64,000 nucleotides of DNA from Aequorivita iocasae (GTDB taxonomy: Bacteria > Bacteroidota > Bacteroidia > Flavobacteriales > Flavobacteriaceae), in NCBI RefSeq assembly GCF_016757735.1, contig NZ_CP068439.1:2940001-3004000 (forward strand), read 5' to 3'. The notes beneath the pieces were generated by a model. The model was not told where the DNA came from and ran no database searches. It was given only the letters and a program-made list of their open reading frames with translations. The stretch's first letter is position 1, and the number at the start of each line of letters is the position of its first letter. The translations under genes and the position numbers were made by a program. Positions 45,592-53,718 of the stretch are shown here, in pieces.

Positions 45592-45879
45592 CTATAGCAA
45601 AGTTATCAAAATCAGCAGCAAGTTTGCAATTAGGCTCACTATAAGTAACCAAAAAGAAAATTTTCGGTTTGAACCCGCTAACAACGCTGCATTATATCCC
45701 ATACATAAAGCCACACAGATGGTTAGCTCAACCCCTGAAACGATTCCGGTTCCCTGGGCTAACACCGTCATAGCGGCAATAGAGCCAATACAGCTGTTCA
45801 AAATAATGGTCAGCGGAATATACATGTAAAAATCGTTCTCAAATTCTTTTTGCAAGGTTTTGATTGAAAGTGTTTTCAT
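45592..45879 (-). CDS. small membrane protein upstream of truncated haemoglobin
   Basis: 95 residues from ATG 45879; an upstream in-frame start would read through the divergent promoter region. An N-terminal amphipathic segment (MKTLSIKTLQKEFENDFYMY) is followed by three or so transmembrane helices (IPLTIILNSCIGSIAAMTVLAQ, VELTICVALCMGYNAALLA, FWLLIVSLIANLLLILITLL). No family recognised. Its stop abuts the globin start, so they are co-expressed. Confidence 0.72.
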   Translation of the reverse strand: MKTLSIKTLQKEFENDFYMYIPLTIILNSCIGSIAAMTVLAQGTGIVSGVELTICVALCMGYNAALLAGSNRKFSFWLLIVSLIANLLLILITLL

Positions 45880-45908
45880 ATTATAAATAGGGTTTTGAAT
45901 TTTAAGAT

Positions 45909-45918
45909 GTAAATTTAC
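45909..45918. promoter_or_regulatory. candidate operator palindrome in the divergent Crp/globin gap
   Basis: GTAAATTTAC is a perfect 10-bp palindrome in the 81-nt space between the divergent starts of the membrane/globin genes and the Crp-type regulator. It also resembles a degenerate -7 element (TAAATTTA) on each strand. No classical FNR box (TTGAT-N4-ATCAA) is present. Confidence 0.35.
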
Positions 45919-45960
45919 CATGCGAAACAGGCCTTGTTTTATGAGGCAAATCATAAAGAA

Positions 45961-46548
45961 ATGATTCCCGAAAATCTACTATTGAATTACAGCGCAACAC
46001 TTGAAAACATTAATGCTTCGGAAATAATCCTTCACGAAAAGAGACGGGCCGATTTCTATTTTCAGATTAAGACCGGCGAGGTAAAAATGTTCAATCTTAA
46101 CGAACAGGGAAAAGAATTTGTGCAGGGTATTTTTTATGATGGGGAAAGCTTCGGTGAACCACCATTGCTGGGTGATTTTAAATATCCGGCCTCCGCTTCT
46201 GCCGTAAAGCAAACACAGCTTTACAAATTAAGCAAAACAAAATTGTTTGAATTGCTTACCGAAAACCCCGAAGTCAACCTAAAATTTACCAAAGCGCTTG
46301 CAAAACGGCTTTATTACAAGGCTACCATTTTAAAGGAAATCTCAGTACATCCTCCCGAACATCGTATTTTAGCTCTAATAGATTTTTTAAAACGAAAATA
46401 TGGCTCCGATGGACTTTTCCAAGTGGAATTGACCCGTCAACAAATTGCAGATTTAACAGGACAGCGGGTTGAAACTGTGATCCGTGCCATAAAACAGCTA
46501 GAGCAGGACGGCGAGATAAAATTGATAAAACACAAAGTGTTTCGTTGA
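45961..46548 (+). CDS. Crp/Fnr family transcriptional regulator
   Basis: 195 residues from ATG 45961. An N-terminal cyclic-nucleotide-binding-type beta-roll (FYFQIKTGEVKMFNLNEQGKEFVQGIFYDGESFGEPPLLG), a dimer helix (ENPEVNLKFTKALAKRLYYKATIL) and a C-terminal winged helix (ELTRQQIADLTGQRVETVIRAIKQLEQDGEIKLI) are visible. There are no Cys for an Fe-S cluster, so it is not a direct O2-sensing FNR; the effector is unknown. It is divergent from the small membrane protein/truncated haemoglobin pair with 81 nt between starts, a layout that suggests it regulates them. Confidence 0.9.
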   Translation: MIPENLLLNYSATLENINASEIILHEKRRADFYFQIKTGEVKMFNLNEQGKEFVQGIFYDGESFGEPPLLGDFKYPASASAVKQTQLYKLSKTKLFELLTENPEVNLKFTKALAKRLYYKATILKEISVHPPEHRILALIDFLKRKYGSDGLFQVELTRQQIADLTGQRVETVIRAIKQLEQDGEIKLIKHKVFR

Positions 46549-46662
46549 AAATTAAAAGAAAAGGGAAAGGACGAGTTTATATAGTAACAAGAATTTTAAA
46601 TCACATCTTTCTTTATTCATTTTTCTCTATTCTTTTTTTCTAAAAACCGCTAACTTCGCACT

Positions 46663-47427
46663 ATGACAAAGGTGGTTTTCTTAGGCTTCGGAAATGTGAA
46701 CTCGCATTTACTCAATGCTTTAAAGAATAGTTCTGAAGTTTCTGTTAAACAGGTCTTTAACAGAAATTACGTCAAAATGATTTCGCCATTTGAAAAAATT
46801 CCGTTTACAGATGAAATATCAAAAATTGCCGATGCAGATGTTTATATAATCGGGATTCCCGATGACGCCATTTCAACATTTTCCGAATCACTTTTATTTC
46901 AAAATAAATTGGTAGTCCACACTTCGGGCGGCGCTGCACTGAACGTGCTTTCTTCAAAAAACCGACGGGGTGTCTTCTATCCGCTACAAACTTTTTCCAA
47001 GCAACGGGAAATTGATTTTGAACAGATTCCCATTTGCATAGAAGCTGAAAACTCCAACGATTTGGAAACGTTGCAAAAGTTGGGCAAAACCATTTCAAAA
47101 AATGTAGCTGAAATTTCTTCGGAAAAAAGAGCCAAGCTCCATCTTGCCGCGGTGTTTGTAAACAATTTCGTAAACCATTTATATGAAATAGGAAGTGAAA
47201 TTTTAAACGAGGACGATTTGCCGTTTGATTTGCTGAAACCGCTAATTGCTGAAACCGCATCAAAAATTAAAACCCTTTCACCCGAAGAAGCGCAAACAGG
47301 GCCGGCAAAAAGAAACGACAAAAAAACTATTGAAAAACATTTACATTTGTTGGCTGACAGTCCTTACACAAAACTCTACGAACTATTTACAGAGCAATTA
47401 AGCCAGAAATATGGAAAAAAGCTATAA
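46663..47427 (+). CDS. Rossmann-like/DUF2520 domain protein
   Basis: 254 residues. An N-terminal NAD(P)-binding type fold begins VVFLGFGNVNSHLLNAL (GxGxxxxHL) and continues to VYIIGIPDDAIS and VVHTSGG, as in pyrroline-5-carboxylate reductase-like and KPR-like proteins; the C-terminal part (RAKLHLAAVFVNNFVNHLYEIG, SPEEAQTGPAKRNDKKTIEKHL) is DUF2520. The substrate is unknown. It overlaps the kdsC-like gene by 17 nt, so expression is coupled. A near-consensus TAACTTCG lies 5 nt before the start. Confidence 0.87.
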   Translation: MTKVVFLGFGNVNSHLLNALKNSSEVSVKQVFNRNYVKMISPFEKIPFTDEISKIADADVYIIGIPDDAISTFSESLLFQNKLVVHTSGGAALNVLSSKNRRGVFYPLQTFSKQREIDFEQIPICIEAENSNDLETLQKLGKTISKNVAEISSEKRAKLHLAAVFVNNFVNHLYEIGSEILNEDDLPFDLLKPLIAETASKIKTLSPEEAQTGPAKRNDKKTIEKHLHLLADSPYTKLYELFTEQLSQKYGKKL

Positions 47428-47944
47428 AGAATATCTAAAACACATAACCACCTTCATTTTTGATGTGGACGGCGTCCTAACAGACGGTACAATTCAAGTG
47501 AACACACAAGGTGAAATGTTCCGGACCATGAACATTAAAGACGGCTACGCACTTAAAACGGCTGTCGAACAAGGTTTTAATGTCTGCGTTATCTCAGGTG
47601 GCTCCAATGAAGGCGTGCGCATTCGGCTTCAAAATCTGGGCGTGAAAGATATCTTTTTGGGAGTCCACAATAAAATCAAAATCTTAGAAGATTACTTAAA
47701 CACCAACAACCTAAAGCCAAAAAACACTTTATTTATGGGCGATGATCTTCCCGATTATGAAATTATGCACAAGGTTGGCCTACCTACTTGTCCGCAGGAT
47801 GCGGTTCAGGAAATCAAGGCAATATCCAAGTATGTTTCACACAAAAAAGGCGGCAAAGGCTGCGTTCGGGATGTTATTGAGCAAGTATTGAAAGTTCAGG
47901 AAAAGTGGATGCCTACAAAGGGTGTGAGCGCAAAATATGATTAA
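47411..47944 (+). CDS. KdsC-type HAD phosphatase (KDO 8-phosphate phosphatase)
   Basis: 177 residues, capless C0 HAD family. Motif I is FDVDGVLTDG with nucleophile Asp18 and acid Asp20; motif II lies at VISGGSNEGV, and the conserved MGDDLPDYEIM carries the metal-binding Asp pair; GGKGCVRDVIEQVL is the C-terminal tail that closes the site in KdsC tetramers. The expected reaction dephosphorylates 3-deoxy-D-manno-octulosonate 8-phosphate for lipopolysaccharide core. Its start overlaps the DUF2520 gene and the UbiA-type gene follows 41 nt later. Confidence 0.9.
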   Translation: MEKSYKEYLKHITTFIFDVDGVLTDGTIQVNTQGEMFRTMNIKDGYALKTAVEQGFNVCVISGGSNEGVRIRLQNLGVKDIFLGVHNKIKILEDYLNTNNLKPKNTLFMGDDLPDYEIMHKVGLPTCPQDAVQEIKAISKYVSHKKGGKGCVRDVIEQVLKVQEKWMPTKGVSAKYD

Positions 47945-47985
47945 CCCATTCCCGAAACAAAACTCACAACGAAAAGCCTGAAATC

Positions 47986-48897
47986 TTGGAATATTTAAAA
48001 CTCATCCGTTATCAAAATCTGTTGTTTTTAGCCCTAGTGCAGATTTTTATTAAATATGGTCTTTTCACTTCCTTTGGTGTTGAAACGACACTAAACAATT
48101 TTGGGTTTTCATTATTGGTAATGGCTACACTCTGCATTGCAGCAGCCGGAAATATTATTAACGATATTTACGATGTTGAAATTGACAAGGTCAATAAACC
48201 CAATAAGGTTTTAATCGGAAAAAAGATTTCCGAGCGAAACTCCAACCGACTTTTTATAATATTAAACATTATAGGCGTTGCTATAGGTTTTTATCTTTCA
48301 AACGTTATTGGGAAACCAGGCTTTGCGGCACTTTTTATAGGTATTTCTGCACTTCTTTACCTCTATGCCTCATATTTGAAGGGAATGCTGCTTATTGGAA
48401 ATCTCTTGGTTTCCGCCTTAGTTGCTATGAGTCTTATAATTGTGGCGCTTTTTGATTTGCTTCCAATTATAACCCCGCAAAACCAAGCTGGACAATCGGC
48501 TGTTTTTAAAATACTTTTGCATTATGCATTGTTTGCCTTTTCCATAAATTTTATTCGTGAAATTGTAAAGGACCTACAAGACATTAACGGCGACAAAAAA
48601 GCTGGAATGAATACATTGCCCATTGCGTTAGGACGAAAAAGAACCATTACGATTGTTTTTGTTTTGGGAGTCTTAATCACTTTGGGGGTCGTGCTTTATA
48701 TGTACGAACATTTGTATAGCCAACAAATTTTGCTGCTTTACTTTCTCTTTGCCATTGTTGCCCCACTGCTCTATTTTTGTATAAAAGCTTGGGATGCGAA
48801 TACGCCAAAGGAATACGGATTGCTTTCAAAACTCTTAAAATTTATCATGTTTTTGGGAATATGCACTATTCCGTTGTATCGATTTATAACTTTATAG
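47986..48897 (+). CDS. UbiA-family prenyltransferase
   Basis: 303 residues, TTG start (MEYLKLIRYQNL...); no in-frame ATG lies between this and the upstream stop. About eight or nine transmembrane helices and the two Asp-rich prenyl-diphosphate motifs: NDIYDVEIDKVNKPNK (NDxxDxxxD) and REIVKDLQDINGDKKAG (DxxD). The spacing and NKPNK feature suggest the branch often named geranylgeranylglycerol-phosphate geranylgeranyltransferase in Flavobacteria, but the prenyl acceptor is not decidable here. Lies between kdsC and maf in the same direction. Confidence 0.87.
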   Translation: MEYLKLIRYQNLLFLALVQIFIKYGLFTSFGVETTLNNFGFSLLVMATLCIAAAGNIINDIYDVEIDKVNKPNKVLIGKKISERNSNRLFIILNIIGVAIGFYLSNVIGKPGFAALFIGISALLYLYASYLKGMLLIGNLLVSALVAMSLIIVALFDLLPIITPQNQAGQSAVFKILLHYALFAFSINFIREIVKDLQDINGDKKAGMNTLPIALGRKRTITIVFVLGVLITLGVVLYMYEHLYSQQILLLYFLFAIVAPLLYFCIKAWDANTPKEYGLLSKLLKFIMFLGICTIPLYRFITL

Positions 48898-48927
48898 AAA
48901 CAAGAATTCAGAAACCAGAAACTTAAA

Positions 48928-49515
48928 ATGCTTCGCGAAAAACTGAAAAACTACAACATAATTCTCGCTTCCGGTTCGCCCAGAAGGCAAGCTTTTTTCA
49001 AGGAATTGAATTTAGACTATACCATCAAGGTAAAAGAAATTAAGGAAACCTATCCCAATCATTTAACTAGCTCACAAATAACTGATTATCTTTCACAACT
49101 TAAAGCATCAGTTTTTACAAATTTGAACGAAAATGATATTCTCATTACCAGCGACACCATTGTTTGGAAAGACGAAAAAGCGCTTGAAAAACCAAAAGAT
49201 TTTGAAAATGCAAAAGCTATGCTTCAAAATTTGAGCGGGGAAATGCACGAGGTCATTACTTCGGTATGTTTTACATCCAAAGATTTTCAGATTACCGTAA
49301 ACGATGTCACAAAAGTTTGGTTCAAGAAGCTTTCCGATGAAGAAATTGATTTCTACATAAAAAACTACAAACCTTTTGATAAAGCGGGAAGCTATGGTAT
49401 TCAGGAGTGGATAGGATACATTGGCATCGAAAAAATTGAAGGTTGCTATTTCAACGTTATGGGACTTCCCACGCGACTTGTTTATAAAACGTTAACCCAG
49501 ATTGCCAACCGTTGA
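48928..49515 (+). CDS. Maf family nucleotide pyrophosphatase
   Basis: 195 residues. The family P-loop-like opening IILASGSPRRQAFFKEL, SDTIVWKDEKALEKPKD (catalytic Asp and Lys-Pro turn), HEVITSVCFTS and KAGSYGIQEWIGYIGIEKIEGCYFNVMGLPT match the Maf/YhdE house-cleaning group that hydrolyses non-canonical NTPs such as dTTP/UTP analogues. The GCYFNVMGLP segment indicates YhdE-like rather than YceF-like. Its 3' end contains a promoter for the next gene. Confidence 0.93.
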   Translation: MLREKLKNYNIILASGSPRRQAFFKELNLDYTIKVKEIKETYPNHLTSSQITDYLSQLKASVFTNLNENDILITSDTIVWKDEKALEKPKDFENAKAMLQNLSGEMHEVITSVCFTSKDFQITVNDVTKVWFKKLSDEEIDFYIKNYKPFDKAGSYGIQEWIGYIGIEKIEGCYFNVMGLPTRLVYKTLTQIANR

Positions 49516-49531
49516 ATTTGTGTTATTTTTG
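49502..49531 (+). promoter_or_regulatory. internal promoter in the end of maf
   Basis: TTG (49502-49504), 19-nt spacer, TATTTTTG (49524-49531), 18 nt before the ATG of the lipoprotein gene; overlaps the last codons of maf. Confidence 0.7.
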
Positions 49532-49549
49532 AGCAAAATTCTTCTGATA

Positions 49550-50485
49550 ATGAACCTTTTCAAATTCATCCCTCTTTTCGTTATTTTATACGTGATAAGC
49601 GGCTGCAATGCTTCCGAAGAAAAAAGTGATTCACAACCCATTTCAGCTAAAAAAGAAACCTCCAAAACCGCAACACCGCGTAACATTTCAAAAGAATTTA
49701 AAGAATATTGGTACAGCGGTACTGCAGAAATTACTTCGTATAGTCTAATGCAGGAGCGCTATGGCGAAATTCGTGAAGGAAGTGCAGTTAATATTTTTGT
49801 TACTGAAGATTTTCTGCCCGATGCACAGGTAAAGGCAAACAATGTTTCCGAAGAAAATATTTCTGTAATGAAATTGAACCAAATGAAGAATTTCAATACC
49901 GGCATCTATCCGTACTCAATAATGACGAGCACCTTCAGCCCAATTTCCGAAAAGGAACATCCGCTAAAAATCACGAACAGTGTACAAGAATGGTGCGGAC
50001 AAGTGTATATGCAGCTTAACAACCGTGCAGAGTTTGAAATTGAAAGTCACTCCTATTTTCAAGGCGAAGCTGACCAAGAAATTTCTTTGCCAAAAACCTA
50101 TTTGGAAAACGAGCTTTGGAACCTTATAAGAATTAACCCTGAAGAGTTGCCTACCGGCGATGTGATGATCATCCCTTCGTTTGAATATTTGAGGCTTAGG
50201 CACAAGGAAATTAAAGAGCATAATGCTTTCGCCAGTTTAAAACAAGGTGATTCCATAACCATTTATACCTTAAACTACCCTGATTTACAGCGGCAATTAA
50301 TGCTCTTTTTCAACAGTACATTTCCTTATGAAATCGAAAAGTGGGAAGAAATTAACGCTGCAGACCAAAACGATACGCTGCGTTTAAAAACCACTGCCAC
50401 AAAACTGAAAAGGATAAAAAGTGATTATTGGAAAAAAAATGCCAACGCACACTTAAACTTGCGGGATTCGCTGCAACTAAAATAA
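49550..50485 (+). CDS. lipoprotein of unknown function (maf-linked)
   Basis: 311 residues from ATG 49550. An earlier in-frame TTG would add sequence that overlaps maf and breaks the signal. Lipobox: VILYVISGC, then NASEEKSD. The mature protein is acidic and beta-rich (EYWYSGTAEITSYSLMQERYG, NLIRINPEELPTGDVMIIPSFEYLRL). Related Flavobacterial proteins are sometimes called Maf inhibitors because of their neighbour, without any sequence basis. It lies 4 nt before the mscS gene. Confidence 0.75.
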   Translation: MNLFKFIPLFVILYVISGCNASEEKSDSQPISAKKETSKTATPRNISKEFKEYWYSGTAEITSYSLMQERYGEIREGSAVNIFVTEDFLPDAQVKANNVSEENISVMKLNQMKNFNTGIYPYSIMTSTFSPISEKEHPLKITNSVQEWCGQVYMQLNNRAEFEIESHSYFQGEADQEISLPKTYLENELWNLIRINPEELPTGDVMIIPSFEYLRLRHKEIKEHNAFASLKQGDSITIYTLNYPDLQRQLMLFFNSTFPYEIEKWEEINAADQNDTLRLKTTATKLKRIKSDYWKKNANAHLNLRDSLQLK

Positions 50486-50489
50486 AAAC

Positions 50490-51050
50490 ATGAATATCCA
50501 AGAACACACCCTTCAACTTATAGAATCTGCCGTATTGATTCTGGTATTGCTATTTTTAAGGTTGATGCTCAAAAGAACCGTACGTAACTTTGCCAAAAAA
50601 ATAGAACGGTTGGAGCACCGTACAGGTTTAATCATGAAACACGTGGACTTTGCTGTTTTCTTTCTGATGGTTTTGGGCCTCATCCTTATTTGGGGAGTGG
50701 ATTTTAGAAATTTGGGACTGGTGATGTCGTCAGTTTTTGCGGTTATTGGAATTGCCTTTTTTGCGCAATGGTCAATACTCAGCAATGTTACAAGTGGTGT
50801 GATTATGTTTTTCACCTTTCCCTATAAAATTGGTGATTATATAAAAATACATGACAAAGAAATGCCCTGCGAAGGCATTATAGAAGACATTAAAACCTTT
50901 CACATTATTTTACACACAAAAGATAATGAAATAGTTACCTATCCTAACAGCATGATGCTCCAAAAAGGGGTAAGCATTGTAAAGGCCGAAGCGTTTCACG
51001 AACAGCAACATGAACTCGATAAAAATAAGGAAGGCCTTCCCCACGAATAA
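50490..51050 (+). CDS. MscS-type mechanosensitive channel, short form
   Basis: 186 residues: one or two hydrophobic helices (SAVLILVLLFLRLMLK, FAVFFLMVLGLILIWGVDF), then the pore-lining helix and beta domain GLVMSSVFAVIGIAFFAQWSILSNVTSGVIMFFTFPYKIGDYIKI, which is the TM3/beta signature of MscS. The C-terminal cage domain is absent and the protein ends in a charged tail, as in minimal Bacteroidota MscS. It relieves turgor on osmotic down-shock. Follows the lipoprotein gene by 4 nt. Confidence 0.87.
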   Translation: MNIQEHTLQLIESAVLILVLLFLRLMLKRTVRNFAKKIERLEHRTGLIMKHVDFAVFFLMVLGLILIWGVDFRNLGLVMSSVFAVIGIAFFAQWSILSNVTSGVIMFFTFPYKIGDYIKIHDKEMPCEGIIEDIKTFHIILHTKDNEIVTYPNSMMLQKGVSIVKAEAFHEQQHELDKNKEGLPHE

Positions 51051-51103
51051 TTTCACAAATAAGTATCTTTGAAGGGTTTTGAATAAATCAGCACTTAAAT
51101 TTT

Positions 51104-53596
51104 ATGCATAAACCATTTTTTTTCCGTCTTCTATTTTTATTTTTTTCGTTAGTCGCCGTTGCACAAGCGCCAAAAAAACCTACCGCTTCTGAAATTTACC
51201 ACAACCTTCAAAAATTGAATTTTGTAGGCTCCGCACTTTATATCGCAGCACATCCTGATGATGAAAACACGCGGCTCATTTCCTATTTGGTTAACGATGT
51301 GCACGCAAATACTGCCTATCTTTCCATAACCCGTGGCGACGGCGGACAAAATCTAGTGGGTCCTGAGCTACGCGAACTTTTGGGCGTTATCCGAACGCAG
51401 GAACTTTTGGCAGCTCGAAAGACCGATGGTGGACAGCAATTTTTTACCCGAGCAAATGATTTTGGCTACAGCAAAAATCCAGATGAAACCTTTGAATTTT
51501 GGACCAAAAACGAAGTGTTGAGCGATGTGGTTATGACCATCCGAAAATTCAAACCGGATATTATTGTAAATCGTTTTGACCATCGCAGTCCCGGCAGCAC
51601 ACACGGCCATCACACAGCTTCGGCCATGTTGAGCTTGGAGGCTTTTGATATGGTTGACAATGCTTCAAAATTTCCAAAATCCGCTGCGGAATATGGGGTG
51701 TGGAAACCACAGCGACTATTTTTTAATACTTCGTGGTGGTTTTATGGAAGCCAAGAGAAATTTGAAAAGGCCGATAAGAAAAACCTCGTCTCTATTGAAA
51801 CTGGCAACTATTTCCCAGCGCTCGGTCTTTCAAATGGTGAAATAGCCTCGTTGAGCCGCAGCATGCACAAATCGCAAGGCTTTGGCAGCACAGGCTCCCG
51901 TGGCACCGAAACGGAATACTTGGAACTGTTGAAAGGAAGCAAACCATCAGATAACGACCTTTTCGAAGGAATAAATACAACTTGGTCACGACTGGAAAAT
52001 GGAAAGGAAATTGGGGCAATTTTGAATCCTTTGGAAGAAAGCTTTAATTTTAAAAATCCTTCGGAAATGTTACCCCAGCTTTTGAAAGCCTATCCATTGG
52101 TTTCAAATATAAAGGATGAACATTGGCGAAATATCAAGCTAAAGCAACTAAAACAACTAATTTTAGATTGTAGCGGCATTTTTATTGAAGCGGTTTCCAA
52201 AACAAATACAATCAATCCAGGAGAAAATTTTGAAGTAACTCTTGAAGCCGTAAACCGTGGAAATGCAGAAGTGGTTTTAAAATCGTGGAAAAATTCTGAA
52301 GGAAAAGAGCTTTGGAATTCTTCTGAAGTTCTTCCTTTTAATAATAAGAAAAACATTGAAATAACTGTTACTGCCGGAAATAACAATCCTCCCTACTCCT
52401 CACCCTATTGGCTCAATGAAAAGGGAAGCGTTGGAATGTACGCTGCACCCGAAGCCCTGATTGGACTGCCCGAAACGCCTGCTTTGGAAGAAATTACTTT
52501 TGAATTACAATTCGGGAATAGTACAATTCCATTCACGAAAAATATAATTTACAAATTCAACGACCCCGTAAAAGGCGAAGTGTACCGTCCGTTGGAGGTG
52601 TTGCCAGAAGTAACTGCTTCCATCCCCGACAAAGTCTTGATATTTGCAAGCGATGATGCAGAAAATGTTTCGGTAATTGTCCGCGCTGGAAAAGACGATA
52701 TTTCAGGAAGCCTGAGTTTGCAACATCCCGAAGGCTGGAAAGTAACGCCAGCACAGCAAACATTCCAGCTTGAACGGAATGGTGAAACGAAAACCTTTAA
52801 TTTTACGGTAACTCCGCCCAACGGTCAAAGTGAAGGTTTTTTAAAACCAATTATAAATGCCGACGGAAAAATATTTGACAGGGAATTGGTAACCATCGAT
52901 TATGATCACATTCCATACCAAAGCGTGTTATTACCATCCGAAGCGAAAGTTGCCAAAATTGCCATTCAGAAAAAGGGGCAGAACATTGGCTACATTAACG
53001 GCGCAGGCGATGCTATTCCGGAAAGCTTGAAGCAAATTGGCTATTCAGTTACTACAATTGACCCTTCAAATATTACAACGGAAAACCTTCAAAGGTTTGA
53101 TGCCATTGTTGTTGGAATTCGTGCCTACAACACCGTTCCCGAACTCGCTTTTGCACAAAATTACCTTAATAAATATGTGGAAAACGGCGGAACGCTTATC
53201 GTGCAGTACAATACCAGTCGCGGGTTGGTTACCGAAAACCTTGCGCCTTATGAACTGAAATTATCGCGCGATCGGGTTACCGATGAATTTTCAGAAGTAA
53301 AAATATTGGCGCCAGAAAATCCTATTTTAAATACACCCAACAAAATAACACAAAACGATTTTGAAGGCTGGGTACAGGAACGCGGCTTGTATTTTCCTAA
53401 CGAATGGTCCAAAGAGTTTACCCCAATTTTAGGTATGAATGACAAAGGGGAAAGCCAAACAAAAGGCTCACTCCTTGTGGCCAAATACGGAAAAGGATAT
53501 TATATTTATACGGGATTGAGCTTTTTCCGCGAACTTCCCGCTGGCGTTCCCGGAGCTTACCGATTGTTTGCCAATATGCTTTCAATCGGAAAATAA
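51104..53596 (+). CDS. secreted PIG-L family deacetylase
   Basis: 830 residues with signal peptide FFFRLLFLFFSLVAVAQA. The first ~270 residues are the LmbE/PIG-L deacetylase: AHPDDENTRLISYL (metal His/Asp), LSITRGDGGQNLVG, and HRSPGSTHGHHTASAM with the zinc His pair. It should remove an N-acetyl group from an amino-sugar substrate. Residues ~270-560 form beta-sandwich domains and ~600-830 a Rossmann-like glutamine-amidotransferase-type module (IVVGIRAYNTVPELAF, LIVQYNTSRGL). A TATCTTTG (51064-51071) lies upstream. The microprotein and symporter genes follow immediately. Confidence 0.88.
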   Translation: MHKPFFFRLLFLFFSLVAVAQAPKKPTASEIYHNLQKLNFVGSALYIAAHPDDENTRLISYLVNDVHANTAYLSITRGDGGQNLVGPELRELLGVIRTQELLAARKTDGGQQFFTRANDFGYSKNPDETFEFWTKNEVLSDVVMTIRKFKPDIIVNRFDHRSPGSTHGHHTASAMLSLEAFDMVDNASKFPKSAAEYGVWKPQRLFFNTSWWFYGSQEKFEKADKKNLVSIETGNYFPALGLSNGEIASLSRSMHKSQGFGSTGSRGTETEYLELLKGSKPSDNDLFEGINTTWSRLENGKEIGAILNPLEESFNFKNPSEMLPQLLKAYPLVSNIKDEHWRNIKLKQLKQLILDCSGIFIEAVSKTNTINPGENFEVTLEAVNRGNAEVVLKSWKNSEGKELWNSSEVLPFNNKKNIEITVTAGNNNPPYSSPYWLNEKGSVGMYAAPEALIGLPETPALEEITFELQFGNSTIPFTKNIIYKFNDPVKGEVYRPLEVLPEVTASIPDKVLIFASDDAENVSVIVRAGKDDISGSLSLQHPEGWKVTPAQQTFQLERNGETKTFNFTVTPPNGQSEGFLKPIINADGKIFDRELVTIDYDHIPYQSVLLPSEAKVAKIAIQKKGQNIGYINGAGDAIPESLKQIGYSVTTIDPSNITTENLQRFDAIVVGIRAYNTVPELAFAQNYLNKYVENGGTLIVQYNTSRGLVTENLAPYELKLSRDRVTDEFSEVKILAPENPILNTPNKITQNDFEGWVQERGLYFPNEWSKEFTPILGMNDKGESQTKGSLLVAKYGKGYYIYTGLSFFRELPAGVPGAYRLFANMLSIGK

Positions 53597-53607
53597 TTTA
53601 AAAAAAC

Positions 53608-53718
53608 GTGACCGAAGAAAAACAAAAATTTGTTTGGAAGTGGAAGTACACAGTTGTACTTCTGCTTAATGCTGTATATATCTATCTGTTTTATTTATTA
53701 ATGCAAAACTTCGCCTAA
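53608..53718 (+). CDS. 36-residue single-pass membrane microprotein
   Basis: GTG start 11 nt after the PIG-L stop; protein MTEEKQKFVWKWKYTVVLLL then NAVYIYLFYLLMQNFA. A charged cytosolic start, a WKWKY interface and one transmembrane helix. The TAA is immediately followed by the ATG of the sodium:solute symporter, so translation is coupled. It fills the gap exactly, in frame and without wasted bases, and many SSS transporters have a short membrane partner gene directly upstream. I infer a small subunit of the symporter; there is no family match I can name. Confidence 0.75.
   Translation: MTEEKQKFVWKWKYTVVLLLNAVYIYLFYLLMQNFA

Noticed and set aside
46805-47321. Two long minus-strand frames over the DUF2520 gene
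   Set aside because: The plus-strand gene has a clear Rossmann start and is coupled to kdsC; the antisense frames lack starts with sensible context and any motif.
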